Source: Neocallimastix lanati (nom. inval.) (taxonomy: Eukaryota > Neocallimastigomycota > Neocallimastigomycetes > Neocallimastigales > Neocallimastigaceae). From it: a stretch of DNA of 45,000 bases. Where the stretch lies: positions 292,501 to 337,500 of the forward strand of contig JACVTC010000117.1 of the NCBI GenBank assembly GCA_016946835.1, in the 5' to 3' direction. Below the pieces are notes generated by a model. The model was not told where the DNA came from. It did no database searches and was given only the letters and a program-made list of their open reading frames with translations. A program made the translations under genes and the position numbers. The first letter of the stretch is position 1, and every line of letters begins with the position of its first letter. This document shows, piece by piece, positions 1 to 11,544 of this stretch.

Positions 1-480
1 TTAAAATAATAATTGATATTTGATAATTCAATTAATTTTATATCATATATAAATAGAAGAATGATTATCACAGTGAAGTGATAAAAACATTCTCTAAATT
101 AATGCAAAATCACCTTGATTTATTATGAGTTAATATAGTTAAAAAAAAATAAATAAATATATAAATAAATAAAAAAGAATTCCTTTTTAAGATTTAAAAT
201 ATTGGATTGTTAATATATATTATTTATTGATTTTCTTAATTTAAATTAGCCTTTTTATAATACATATATTATAAAAGAGTTTCTCTCTATATATATATTT
301 CTTAATTAAAAAAGAATGTCAGTTTTACTTACATCTATATAAAATTGAAAAGCATATGCAAATACAGAAAAAATTTAGTTATTATAATTTTATAAAATAA
401 GAATTAGTTTATTATTACTAATTAGTTTTATATTATTTATCTATGATAGTTGAGCTATTGTTAATTTATTTATTATTTTA
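1..480. other. A/T-rich spacer, no gene seen
   Basis: Only short A/T-rich sequence with scattered stops in all frames. No motif, RNA gene or repeat family was recognised here. Confidence 0.6.
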
Positions 481-1401
481 ATAGTTCATTTATTATTACA
501 TATTATTTATTACATATTATTTATTATTTATTATTTATTATTTATTATTTATTATTTATTATTTATTATTGATTATTGATTATTGATTATTTATTATTTA
601 TTATTTATTTTATATTATTTATTATAACTTATTTTTTATTTTTTATTTTTTATTATTTATTATTTATTATAATTTATTTATTAAAATTTATTTATTATTT
701 ATTTATTTTTTATTTATTATTTATTATTTATTATTTAATTATTTAATTATTTATTATTTTTTTTTATTATTTATTATTTAATTATTTAATTATTTAATTA
801 TTTATTATTTTTTTTATTATTTATTTATTATTTATTATTTATTATTTATTTATTATAATTTATTTATTATTTATTATTTAATTATATAATTATTTAATTA
901 TTTATTATTTTTTTTATTATTTATTTATTATTTATTATTTATTATTTATTTATTATAATTTATTTATTAAAATTTATTTATTATTTATTTATTTTTTATT
1001 CATTATTTATTATTTATTATTTATTATTTATTATTTATTATTTATTATTTATTATTTATTATTTAATTATTTAATTATTTTATTATTTTTTTTATTATTT
1101 ATTATTTAATTATTTATTATTTATTATTTATAATTTATTATTTATTATTTAATTATTTAATTATTTATTATTTTTTTTATTATTTATTTATTATTTATTA
1201 TTTATTATTTATTATTATTCTATTATTATTTATTATTTACTATTTATTTATTTATTTATTTATTATTTATTATTTATTATTATTCTATTATTATTTATTA
1301 TTTACTATTTATTTATTTATTATTTATTATTTACTTTTATTATTCATTATTCATTATTATTCTATTATTATTTATTATTTATTATTTATTATTTATCTAT
1401 C

Positions 1402-1435
<34 letters not shown>
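481..1435. repeat. Degenerate TTATTTA/ATT microsatellite block
   Basis: About 950 bases are built almost only from TTATTTA, TTATTATTTA and TTTAATTA units, with rare C or G interruptions such as ATTCTATT near 1220-1370. Unit length drifts along the block, as expected from replication slippage. There is no coding potential. Confidence 0.85.
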
Positions 1436-1436
<1 letters not shown>

Positions 1437-2815
1437 AAACATTAATAATTAGAAAGAATTTCCAAAGAATTTTCAATTCTAAACTTATTGAATACTTCCA
1501 TTCAAATTAATATGATAAAGTTTTTAAAAATAAATTGTTAACTAAAAAATAATAATATAATAGGTAGCTTAACAATAATAATTAAATTATATCTACAGAT
1601 ACTGAAATTTATTTATTAATAATTTAATTATATAGTAGTAGTAAATTCTTTGTAAATAAAATGAATTTTAAATTTTGTTATTTTTATTAAAACAAAAAAA
1701 AAAAAAAAATGTTTTATTAAAAAGCTCAATAAATGACAATTAAAATTTTCTATTTTAATATAAAAAAAAAAATTAAAATAAAAATTATTTTAATATTGAG
1801 TAATCCAATATTCAGATGTAACAAACTAAATTTTAATATTATTTTTAACGAAAATCATTATTATAATTATATGACATAAATTAATTGAAAAAAAAAAAAA
1901 ATTAAGTTATTAATACGAATAACAATAAAGAAAAAATAAGTAATTATTATTCATCAATTTTAATTGAAAAAAAAAAAAAAATAAGAATGAAAGAAACAAT
2001 TACATATAATAGTATTGTGTTAAAAAAGATAGGTTAGAATATTATTTTAATAATTATAGTATACAAAATTTACTCATATATATTAAAATAATTATCATAA
2101 ATATATATATATATATATATTAAATAAAATAATTAAATTTATTTAAATTGAATTATATAATATTTTTTTATGAATTATATAATATTTTTTATAATTAAAT
2201 AATATATATATATATATAGTTGTATTTTACAAAAATTTTAAATATACATATATCAAATTTTAATATTTTTATAATTGTTTATTGTACTAGTATATATATT
2301 TTTGACAAATAAAAGTAAATGTTATAATAATTTTTGTTATATTCAATACATTTTAGTTGTGAAAATAGTTAATTGAAATATTAATAAAAAGAAAATAAAA
2401 ATAAAAAAAATAAAAATAATTTAAAGAACTGATAATCATATAAATAAAAATAAATTTATAATACTTTCAAATATTAATTAAATTTTCTGTATAAATCTTG
2501 GAATATGATAAATGTAAATGTAAATATTTAATAAATAAAAATGGACTATTTCGGAATATAATCACTATAAATTTAATTATTAAATAATACAATAAAAAGA
2601 TAAATATATGCTTCTTAAAAAAAAAAAAATTTTTTTTTTATTAAATATTTACTAAAAGATAGAAAAGATAAAAAAAAATAAAAATAAAATAAAAAAATTT
2701 TCCATTTAATATTACCTATTTTCATATTTAATAATTGAATAATAAAATCATTTTTATTTAATTTCATATCAATTTTATTAAATACTTTTTTTTTTCTATA
2801 ATATTTCTTTTTCTT
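1436..2815. other. A/T-rich spacer, no gene seen
   Basis: Non-repetitive A/T-rich DNA with poly-A runs (about 1694, 1889, 1968, 2618) and short AT dinucleotide runs (about 2100, 2205). No open frame, RNA gene or transposon motif was recognised. Confidence 0.55.
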
Positions 2816-3430
2816 ATTTTAAATAAAATAAAATAAAATAAAATAAAATAAAATAAAAAATAAAATAAATAGTAGAATATTAAATATAAAGTACAGATTG
2901 AATAAAATAAAATAAAATAAAATAAAATAAAATAAAATAAAATAAAATAAAATAAAATAAAATAAAATAAAATAAAATAAAATAAAATAAAATAAAATAA
3001 AATAAAATAAAATAAAATAAAATAAAATAAAATAAAATAAAATAAAATAAAATAAAATAAAATAAAATAAAATAAAATAAAATAAAATAAAATAAAATAA
3101 AATAAAATAAAATAAAATAATAAATAAAATAAAATAAAATAAAATAAATAAATAAAATAAATAAATAAATAGTAGAATATTAAATATAAAGTACAGATTG
3201 AATAAAATAAAATAAAATAAAATAAAATAAAATAAATAGTAGAATATTAAATATAAAGTACAGATTGAATAAAATAAAATAAAATAAAATAAATAGTAGA
3301 ATATGAATATAGAGTACAGATTGAATAAAATAAAATAAAATAAAATAAATAGTAGAAATATGAATATAATTAAAGTACAGATTGAATAAAATAATAAAAA
3401 TAATAAAAATAAAATAAAATATAATGAATA
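2816..3430. repeat. AAAAT pentanucleotide array with an interspersed unit
   Basis: A near-perfect AATAAAATAA array covers about 2816-3150, with its longest pure stretch at about 2900-3120. It is interrupted by five copies of a non-simple unit beginning AGTAGAATAT and ending GTACAGATTG, which start near 2871, 3171, 3238, 3295 and 3351. Each copy is followed by a shorter run of the same pentanucleotide, making a compound minisatellite. The last two copies have diverged slightly. It is non-coding. Confidence 0.92.
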
Positions 3431-3666
3431 AAAAAAATGAAAATTATTGTTAAAACTTTAATATTAAATATATTAAATAATTAAATAAAAAGGATAATTT
3501 ATAATATCAAACAATTGACTTTATTCAATTATAATAAAGATGTGTCATTTTTTTAATAATAATGTCAATTTCTTATTGTTTTAAAATTAATATATACTTT
3601 TTTTAAAAATTAATAATTTTATAATATTTATAGTTTATATATATTTTATTATTTATTTATTTATTT

Positions 3667-3934
3667 GATTTTATTTTATTTTATAGAATCCTTTTTTTTT
3701 TATTATTTTATTTTATTTTATTTTATTTTATTTTATTTTATTTTATTTTATTTTATTTTATTTTATTTTATTTTATTTTATTTTATTTTATTTTATTTTA
3801 TTTTATTTTATTTTATTTTATTTTATTTTATTTTATTTTATTTTATTTTATTTTATTTTATTTTATTTTATTTTATTTTATTTTATTTTATTTTATTTTA
3901 TTTTATTTTATTTTATTTTATTTTATTTTATTTT
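3667..3934. repeat. ATTTT pentanucleotide array, inverted relative to the upstream array
   Basis: About 45 near-perfect copies of TTTTA run from about 3700 to 3930. This is the reverse complement of the pentanucleotide at 2816-3150, so the two arrays form a long inverted repeat separated by about 550 bases. A long open frame across it encodes only a Phe/Ile/Leu/Tyr repeat and is not a gene. Confidence 0.92.
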
Positions 3935-4785
3935 TCATATATTTTTGTCACTAATTTATAGTAATTTATAAATGTTATTATAAAAATATAATTAATTATA
4001 GTGGTAATAGAATATCATGAGAATTAAAAAAAAAAAAAAAGACTTTTTGTTCCTTTTTTTTTTATTATTTAATTTTAAAAATTAATACTTTTATAAATTT
4101 ATTTCAAATTTTCCATATTAATTATCTTCGCAATGGAACTTTTTTATTTATAAAAAAAAATATATATATATATATGTATATATGTATATATGTATGCATA
4201 TTTTGAATAAATTTGGATAATTATTTAAAAAAAAATTTAGATACTTATTAAATATATTTTAAATATATTTATATGTATTTTATATTGTGTTAAGAATGAG
4301 TAATTAATTAATAATAAAATTATTAATTATTATATATTAAATTATATATTAAATTATCCAAAAATAAAAATTTTTTTATTTTTTTTATTTTTATTTTTCT
4401 AAATTATATAAAATAAAATTTATTAAATTTTCTATAGGAGATAAATTAGAATTATAGATAAAAAATATATTAAAAAAATATATTAAAAAAAATATTAAAA
4501 AAATAAATAAAAATAAAAAAAAATATATAAAAATATAAAAAAAATATATATAAAAATATATAAAATAATAATTTTTAATATATATATTTTTAAATGTTTT
4601 TTTTTTTTTTGTATATTTTGTATATTTTGTATATATTTTGTATATTTTTTATTTATTTGTTTTAAATAATATAATTTATTATTTTAATCTTTTTAACTTC
4701 ATTACTTTATTCAGATATTACAAATTAAAACTATTTAAGGATGAAAAGGTTTAGAGTTCTTTTTATAGCAAGTATTGATTTTTAT

Positions 4786-4820
<35 letters not shown>

Positions 4821-6241
4821 TTTAATAATAAATTTATCTATAAATTAAATTATATATATTCGGTAAAATATTTAATAATTTGTTTAATTTTTTTTTATAT
4901 ATATTATTCCTATTTATTATTTATTTTATTTTATTTTTTTTCAAACAGTTTTATTTATTAAAGATAGTTTATAATTATTGAACATTAATAACTTTTCCTT
5001 TAAAGAAAATTTATAAAAAAAATTATTATATATTTTTGTTAATTGTAAAAAAAAAATAATTAATTAATAAAATCTGAAAAGTGATGATTTTATATTATTG
5101 ATAGATTTTATAAAATACTAAATAATATATAATATATTTATTATAAAAAAAAATTAAATATATAATTGATTTTTTTTTATACAAAATTCCTTTTTTTTTT
5201 TTTTTTTTTTATCTTTCTTTTATTTTAATTGTTTAAAAATCTAATTTTTATTTATTTTTTTTTTTATATTGTTCAAAATTTAATTAAATTTAATTTTTTT
5301 TTTTTTTCTTTTTTTTTTTTATTAATTATCTAAAATCTAAATTTTTAATTTTTTTTTTTTATTTTTTTTTAATAATTTATTTGTACCCATATAATAAATT
5401 AAAATTGCGGATCATTAAAATTTTAATTAATTTATTGCAAAGTAAACAATGTATAAATTTTCATTATTTTTCATTTTTCATTATTAATTTTAGAATTTTT
5501 TAAATATTAAAGTTATTAATATAATTATATAATATTTAGTACATTTAGTAATGGTTATAAAAAATTTTTTTATTTGTTATTTTTTATAATTTTCTTTTTT
5601 TTTTTTTTTTTATATTTTTATTTTTATTTTTTAAATATTAAATAATATAAATTTATATATAATATATAATGATTTTTGAAATAAATAAATAAATAAATAA
5701 ATAAAAATATTATTATTATTAATATTATATAGAAAATGTCTCAATTTAATAAATTTAATTATGTATAATAAGAATATAACGATAGTATAAATATGGAAAG
5801 ATGATAGGTGTGTCATTTAATTAAAATGATGATCATTATATTGGAGAATTTAATTTTATTAAAATATCTTTATTTTATTATTATATTATTTTAATTAGCA
5901 TATTAATTTTAATTTATTTATTATATATTAGAATTTAAAAATTGTTAACTTTTTAAATATAGTTTTATTTTCATGGCTTTAATAAATATATTCATAATAA
6001 ATGATTTAATTTTTAATTTTTTTATATATAAGGGATCTTTTTTCATTAAATATTTTTCAATTTTTTTTTTTTTTTTTAAATTAAATAAAATTAGATTTAC
6101 AAAAAAAATATTTTCTCCGGAAGAAAATAGTAAATAAATTTTATAAATAAAAAGAATATAAAGATTTTCATAATATCTAGTTATTATAATATTTTAAAAT
6201 AATTAAAATATAATAATAAAATTTTAAACCAAAAAAAAAAA
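3935..6241. other. A/T-rich spacer and 5' flank of the CE1 esterase gene
   Basis: No gene is seen. It holds poly-A and poly-T runs, an ATA microsatellite near 4787-4820, a small AT repeat near 4160-4195 and a TTTATTTATT run near 5680. The last 15 bases before the downstream start codon are CC followed by an A tract, an A-rich leader also seen at the CE6 gene. No distinct TATA box can be singled out in such A/T-rich DNA. Confidence 0.5.
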
Positions 6242-7405
6242 ATGAGAATTTCAATTGCTTTAACTGCTCTTGCTGCTCTTACTGCTAAAGTTTCTGCAGC
6301 TTGTTTTTCAGAAAAACTTGGTTATAAATGTTGTAAAAGAAATGAAGTTGTTTATACCGATAATGATGGTGATTGGGGTGTTGAAGATAATGAATGGTGT
6401 GGTATTTCATCCGGTAATGATGGATGCTGGTCTACTGCATTAGGTTACCCATGTTGTAAAAACTCTAGTATTGTTTATTTCACTGATAATGATGGTAAAT
6501 GGAGTGTTGAAAATAATGATTGGTGTGGTATTATTGAAGGTAATATAACTAAAACTACTCAAAAACCACAACCAACTCAAGAACCACAAGAACCAACTTA
6601 CAGTTTCGGATACGGTCTTAAGAATAAGCCAGTTCCATCTAAAGGTTGTGGAAAGAATCCATCTCTTCGTGGAATCATTCAATTCCCATGGTCTGGTGGT
6701 AGACGTAAGGTTATTATTGATCTTCCAGATAATTATGATAAAAATAAGCCTTACCGTTTAATTTTCGGTATGCAATGTATGGGTGGTTCATCTGATAATG
6801 TTCGTAGTGAAGGTTACTATGGTTTAAAGCCATTAGATACTGGAAAAACTTCTATTTTCGTTGCTCCAGAAGGTAATGGTCAACAATTACCATGGGGTGA
6901 AGCCGATTACAGATTATTTGATGAACTTCTTGATAAGTTAAAGGAAGATCTTTGTATTGATGAATCTCGTGTCTTCTCTACTGGTTTCAGTTATGGATCT
7001 ATGTATTCTAATGGTCTTTCCTGGAATCATCAAAAGGTACTTCGTGGTGTTGCTGTTTATGAAACAGCTGAACGTAACATCTGGTTACCAAAGCACACTG
7101 GTGAACCAATTGCATGGATGGGTGTTCTTGGTTTTGATGATGGTCTCTGTACTCCAGAAATGGGTCGTCATGCTCGTGATATTATTCTTGAACACAACTC
7201 AGAAGGTGGTAAGGCAGTTCAAGAAAGAGCTCAAGAAGCTACTCCAGGAGGTCCACACAAATGTTATGACTACAAGACCGTTGACCCACGTTTCCCAGTT
7301 CGTTGGTGTACTCAATCTGGTGGTCACCAATGGGATCACAAGGACCCAGGTCAATGGCAATCATGGGTACCACAAGCTACTTGGGAATTCATTACTCAAT
7401 TCTAG
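6242..7405 (+). CDS. Secreted double-dockerin carbohydrate esterase, CE1-like (feruloyl or acetyl esterase)
   Basis: A 387-residue intronless gene. Residues 1-19 are a signal peptide (cleavage near VSA/AC). Two fungal dockerins follow, at about 20-55 and 61-97. Each has the pattern C..., GYxCC, (T)DNDGxW, NxWCGI, with cysteines at 21, 30, 31, 53 and 62, 71, 72, 95. A short Pro/Gln/Thr linker (about 102-118) leads to an alpha/beta-hydrolase domain. The nucleophile elbow is GFSYG with Ser250; His362 in GGHQWDH and Asp299 or Asp300 in GFDDG are the likely triad partners. Dockerins of this type attach enzymes to scaffoldins of the gut-fungal cellulosome. The catalytic domain resembles CE1 feruloyl and acetylxylan esterases, which remove ferulate or acetate from xylan. 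Substrate cannot be decided from sequence. The start is clear: first Met, signal peptide, A-rich leader. G+C is far above the flanks and codon use is biased (GGT, CCA), suggesting high expression. Confidence 0.93.
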   Translation: MRISIALTALAALTAKVSAACFSEKLGYKCCKRNEVVYTDNDGDWGVEDNEWCGISSGNDGCWSTALGYPCCKNSSIVYFTDNDGKWSVENNDWCGIIEGNITKTTQKPQPTQEPQEPTYSFGYGLKNKPVPSKGCGKNPSLRGIIQFPWSGGRRKVIIDLPDNYDKNKPYRLIFGMQCMGGSSDNVRSEGYYGLKPLDTGKTSIFVAPEGNGQQLPWGEADYRLFDELLDKLKEDLCIDESRVFSTGFSYGSMYSNGLSWNHQKVLRGVAVYETAERNIWLPKHTGEPIAWMGVLGFDDGLCTPEMGRHARDIILEHNSEGGKAVQERAQEATPGGPHKCYDYKTVDPRFPVRWCTQSGGHQWDHKDPGQWQSWVPQATWEFITQF

Positions 7406-7668
7406 ATTTATATGAAAATATGAAAAATAAAAAAAAAAAAAAATTTTTTTTTTTTTTTTCACTGAAATTTTTTTATTTATTAAATAAATAAATAAATAAA
7501 TAAAAAAAAAATAAAATAAAATGTAATCTAAAAGAAAAGGAAAAAAAAAAAAAAAAAAAAAAAAATAGAAAAAAATTGGAAATAATTAATCATATCTAGA
7601 AAAAATTTTAAATGTATGACAAATAAAATTGAAGAAAAGTAAAAATATTTGATTCAATAAAAATTATA

Positions 7669-7707
<39 letters not shown>

Positions 7708-8034
7708 AATAAAATATATTATATAAAAGAGATATATTTTAAAAGAAAAAAGGCTGGCAATGTATATAAATTATATATATGTAAATTAAAAAATAAAACT
7801 AAATATAAAATTGTTTTTATTTTTTAAAAAAAAAAAAAATATGTATAGTGAATTGCTTTTTTTTAAATTTTTTGATTTGTCTAATAATATTTTTTTTTTA
7901 TTATTTTTTTAATTTATTAATGTGTGTCTAATAGTAGTTTATTATTATTATTATTATTATTATTATTTGTTTGGTTGTTTGCTAGTTTATTATATTATGT
8001 TATTGCATTTTCATCATTGAGTTTACTTTTATAT
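7406..8034. other. 3' flank of the CE1 gene, homopolymer-rich spacer
   Basis: Starts with the 3' untranslated region, including AATAAATAAATA near 7480-7500, a possible polyadenylation signal that is not distinctive in this A/T context. Long A runs occur near 7540-7565 and 7676-7704, with an ATT run near 7940-7967. No gene is seen. Confidence 0.5.
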
Positions 8035-8430
8035 AAGACAGACGATCAGAGCCCAAGGCCTCTAAAGGAGAAGACCATGATTTCTTTTAGAGAGTCAATT
8101 TAAACCCTTATCCGGAATAAAGAATGCCATTTAAACAGAAATTAGTTCGTTGTCTATGAACTTTTTTTTTTTTTTTTTTTTTCTAAATTTCTTTATACAC
8201 TATATTTTTTGAATATTATTATTATTATTTTTTTTTTTTTTATTTCAAATTAACTATTTTAAATATTAACTATTTTAAATATTTACTATTTTAAATATTT
8301 ATTATATTTTAATTGGACAAATACTATTTATTTATTATTATTATTATTTTTTTTTAATCAAAAATAGTCATGCAATTAATAAATGAATAAATAAAATAAA
8401 GATTATAAAAGTTCGTAATAATTGCGGCTG

Positions 8431-8458
<28 letters not shown>
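8035..8458 (+). mobile_element. LINE 3' tail, copy 1 (5'-truncated)
   Basis: This segment matches two others in the window (13313-13650 and 33229-33590). Shared landmarks, in order, are GCCTCTRAAGGAG, a TTTCTTTYAGA...GTCAATT block, AAACCCTTATCCGGA (8103-8117), an A/T-rich stretch with ATTGGACAAAT, TGCAATTAATAAATGAATA, then AATAATTGCGGCTG followed by 27 A. An internal AATAAA precedes the A tail. A 5'-truncated body with a fixed 3' end and poly-A is typical of target-primed LINE insertions. No coding capacity remains. Confidence 0.85.
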
Positions 8459-8461
<3 letters not shown>

Positions 8462-8487
8462 AAAAGTTTAAAAGTAAATAAATATAT

Positions 8488-8518
<31 letters not shown>

Positions 8519-8678
8519 TTATTGTCATTGTCGTTGTCGTTGTAGTTGTTATTGTTATGTATGGAAGTTATTTTATAAAAAAACTAAAGTATATACAAAT
8601 AATATTATATTATTACAAATTTTCTTTATTTTCCCAAATGATGTGGACTATCTTTCCAGGTCCATGGAGAGTTGATGG

Positions 8679-8727
<49 letters not shown>

Positions 8728-9382
8728 AATAGCCTATATTAAGTGTACTATTTATAGTGTTCTAGAAGACTATAGAATGTGATCTTGATGTTTTTTATAT
8801 TGTTTTAAACTGGATAGGTAATTAACATAGGAGTTGTAATAATTAATCATATCATGTTTGTTTCTACATATTATCATTGTGATGAATCTATTGTATTTTT
8901 TTTTTTTTTTTTCACTCTATATGTATTTTTCTATAGTATATATTTAAACGCTCATGTAGCTATTGTAGAAACGGAAATGTAGGAGATAGATTCACTCCAA
9001 CGCTTTTTGTTTTAAGACTTTTTATTTTTATTTTTACGGAAGGAAATCTTTTTTTATTTTATTTTTTTTTTTTTTTTCACTACTAACTTTTTATTATTAT
9101 TTTTTTTTCCACTACTAACTTTTTATTTACCTTTTCATTTTCATTTATATATGATTATTCTACAGAAAATTACTACATTAATTAGAGCTTTATTCATCGA
9201 ATAGAAAAACAATAATTCAAAAGATTAAAAAAAAAAAATTATCATTATAACAAAATATACAACAGTTTTTTTTTTTTTTTTACTTAAATAATTATCAACA
9301 ACTAAAAAAAAAAATCATATTATATTAACTATTTTTTTTTTTTTTTATATATAATATTTTTTTTTAATTTATATTTTTATTA
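8459..9382. other. Simple-sequence-rich spacer
   Basis: Contains a TTTA run (8482-8520), an imperfect GTTGTC/GTTGTT triplet run (about 8521-8556) whose reverse strand would encode Asn/Asp repeats, a 45-base A run (8680-8725) and several T runs. Less A/T-rich stretches at 8625-8680 and 8760-9010 may be old transposon or gene debris, but nothing was recognised. Confidence 0.4.
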
Positions 9383-9570
9383 ACCTAGTGGTGCCAATAT
9401 TTTTTTATCTTGTAAGTAGGGTTCTAAAATATATATATAAAAAAAAAAAAAAAAAAGACACCGATGGGAATAGCATAAAAAGAAAGGCCAGACTCGAAGC
9501 GAGAGGCTTCACCCAAAGGTCTATGGAATAGATGATACCGTTAACCTTTTCCCCCCACATTAAAATTTTT
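9383..9570 (+). mobile_element. Ty1/copia reverse-transcriptase fragment (relic)
   Basis: In the plus strand, 9457-9560 reads DTDGNSIKRKARL then EARGFTQ, followed by a TFSPHIK-like stretch. This is the copia pol signature DxDGxxxRxKARLVARGFTQxxGxDYxxTFSPV at the start of the reverse-transcriptase domain. Just upstream, 9383-9430 reads PSGAN...SCK with a stop where the family has the Trp of KWVFK, and an A run breaks the frame. An in-frame TAG also replaces residues of the GxDY motif. Only about 60 codons remain, then a TTTTATAT microsatellite begins. It is a dead fragment. Confidence 0.85.
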
Positions 9571-9750
9571 TTTATATTTTTTTTTTTTTATTTTTTTTAT
9601 ATTTTTTTATATTTTTTTATATTTTTTTTTATATTTTTTTATATTTTTTTTTATATTTTTTTATATTTTTTTTTATATTTTTTTTTTATATTTTTTTATT
9701 ATATTTTTTATTTTATATTTTTTTTTATATTTTTTATTTTATATTTATAA
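9571..9750. repeat. TTTTTTATAT microsatellite
   Basis: About 180 bases of T-rich units of the form TTTTTTATAT with unit length varying between 8 and 12. It abuts the copia relic. The frame across it encodes only Phe/Ile/Tyr and is not a gene. Confidence 0.85.
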
Positions 9751-9965
9751 TTCTTATTTTTTAGTATTTTAGCTTTTATAAGTTTCATTTTTTTATCAAT
9801 TAGTAATTTATTGTTCATTATTGAAAAGATATTTCACCCAAGGGGGGGAAAGGTTTCTCGCTGTTACGGTAACATCTATTGATGATAACAAGGTTGATTT
9901 TTTTTTTTTATCCATGCTATTACTACACTCATGAACCAATGCTAAAAAAAATAAAGGAATTTTAT

Positions 9966-9972
9966 TTATTCT

Positions 9973-10003
<31 letters not shown>

Positions 10004-10116
10004 TTCAAGAATAATATTCTTATCCAATGAAACGAAATTACTAATATTCTAGATGTAAAAAAAAAAAAAAATTCAAGAATAATATTCTTATCCAATGAAA
10101 CGAAATTACTAAATAA
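9966..10116. repeat. Direct duplication of a 68-base unit headed by poly-A
   Basis: An A run followed by TTCAAGAATAATATTCTTAT and then CCAATGAAACGAAATTACTA occurs twice, at 10004 and 10072, a period of 68. The segments preceding each A run (CTAAATGTTA and CTAGATGTA) also match. Each copy contains the short palindrome AAGAATAATATTCTT. The surrounding 9808-10170 has no recognisable gene. Confidence 0.85.
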
Positions 10117-10169
10117 TTCAATTGATAGTGATAGTTTCTTCAGGATTAAAAAGTGTATATTACACACTC

Positions 10170-10339
10170 TAAATTAAAACCATGAAAATTTTGAAAAAAA
10201 GTATTTGAAAGAGAAAAGAAAAAAAAAAAAAAAAAAAAAAACAAGATCTGAAGTTCAAAATTTCATATTGTAGAATGTTCCCCCCCAAAAAAAAAAAATG
10301 AATTCAAAAATTTTCTTTTCAACATTTTAAAACAAATAA

Positions 10340-10375
<36 letters not shown>

Positions 10376-11079
10376 ATATTGAATAACACCTCCACGAATA
10401 TAAATTCAGTAAACCTCCAAGTTCAGTTAATTTAGTAAATTAATGTAATAAATGCTAATGGTGAAATCAATACTCCCAATGTACCTCATCTTAATTTTCA
10501 AAATCCAATTTTTTTTTTTTTTTTTTTTTTTTACATTCTAACATAGGAAAGTTTTCTTTTTGTCTTTCTTTCGTTGAACTACCAATGAATGGAATTTTGT
10601 GAAAAAGAGATAGGTATTGAGTAATTCATTACAATTTTTTTTTTTTTTTTTAAAAAAAAACCCATTATTTCTATGGTTTCAGGAAACAGGTAATAGTAGT
10701 ACCAATGAAGCTAGAATTTCATGTAAAGTAACACCTCCCAACAATTAATATTTCCAGAAAAGAAAAAAAATGGATCTAAATACGACAGAGTTGCAAGAGG
10801 TTTCTATCTTGGGTATCAATGTCTTATGTTAAGCAGGTTCTTGAAGATAATTACTACACTTATCTTGTTTCTTTAACAACATATACTCTTTGGAATCATT
10901 CCTATGTTGTTCGGAAGGTAATGTCAATTACTTTCCGACTAAGAAACACTCATTACAAGTTCCGATAGTCATCACTCAGAAATTTTCACCTAGCTTCAGA
11001 ATCACACGAAATCACATAAAATCATTCCCATCTATTCTTCTTTAGAAACTTTGATAGGAGCACCGCTGCTTTACATAAT
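10170..11079 (+). other. Mixed relic sequence upstream of the LINE
   Basis: This stretch is less A/T-rich than true spacer and lies directly 5' of recognisable LINE endonuclease sequence, so part of it may be the decayed LINE 5' region. Readable pieces in different plus frames include an Asn/Pro-rich stretch at about 10383-10510 and, at about 10770-10815, SKYDRVARGFYLGYQ, which faintly resembles the KxDxRARxGxFLGY segment of copia polyproteins. Poly-A and poly-T runs break it up. No assignment is secure. Confidence 0.35.
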
Positions 11080-11292
11080 AAAATAAAACAGCGAGTAACC
11101 TTGATAACTATAGTTTATTCTTCCAATTAATAGTTCAACCTATTTCATATTAGACTAGAGGTAGATATTCAATCAGATATTGATCATGCGCCATGCGATA
11201 GTTCAATTCAAGTATGCATGATAAAAAATATCAACTATTTATTTTGTTAACTATCCCTCTCTATCTGATCATAAACCACTCGTAGTTTATTT

Positions 11293-11328
<36 letters not shown>

Positions 11329-11395
11329 ACAAATGAATCATTTTTGTTACCAAAAAAAAAAAAAAAAAAAAACACAAATGAATCATTTTTGTTAC

Positions 11396-11429
<34 letters not shown>

Positions 11430-11451
11430 ACAAATGAATTATTTTTGTTAC

Positions 11452-11488
<37 letters not shown>

Positions 11489-11512
11489 ACAAATGAATCA
11501 TTTTTTGTTACC

Positions 11513-11544
<32 letters not shown>

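Noticed and set aside
3665-3961. 98-codon open frame of Phe/Ile/Leu/Tyr repeats
   Set aside because: It is the TTTTA pentanucleotide array read as codons; pentanucleotides naturally avoid stops in this phase.
8557-8742. 61-codon open frame ending in a Lys run
   Set aside because: The end is a 45-base A run and the N-terminal part matches nothing recognisable.
9808-10167. 119-codon minus-strand open frame
   Set aside because: Two T runs supply poly-Phe blocks and a 68-base direct duplication supplies the repeated piece; no domain or signal is visible.
10770-10900. SKYDRVARGFYLGYQ as a third copia fragment
   Set aside because: Only about 15 residues resemble the copia FLGY segment and the following residues do not continue the match; kept only as a remark on the region upstream of the LINE.
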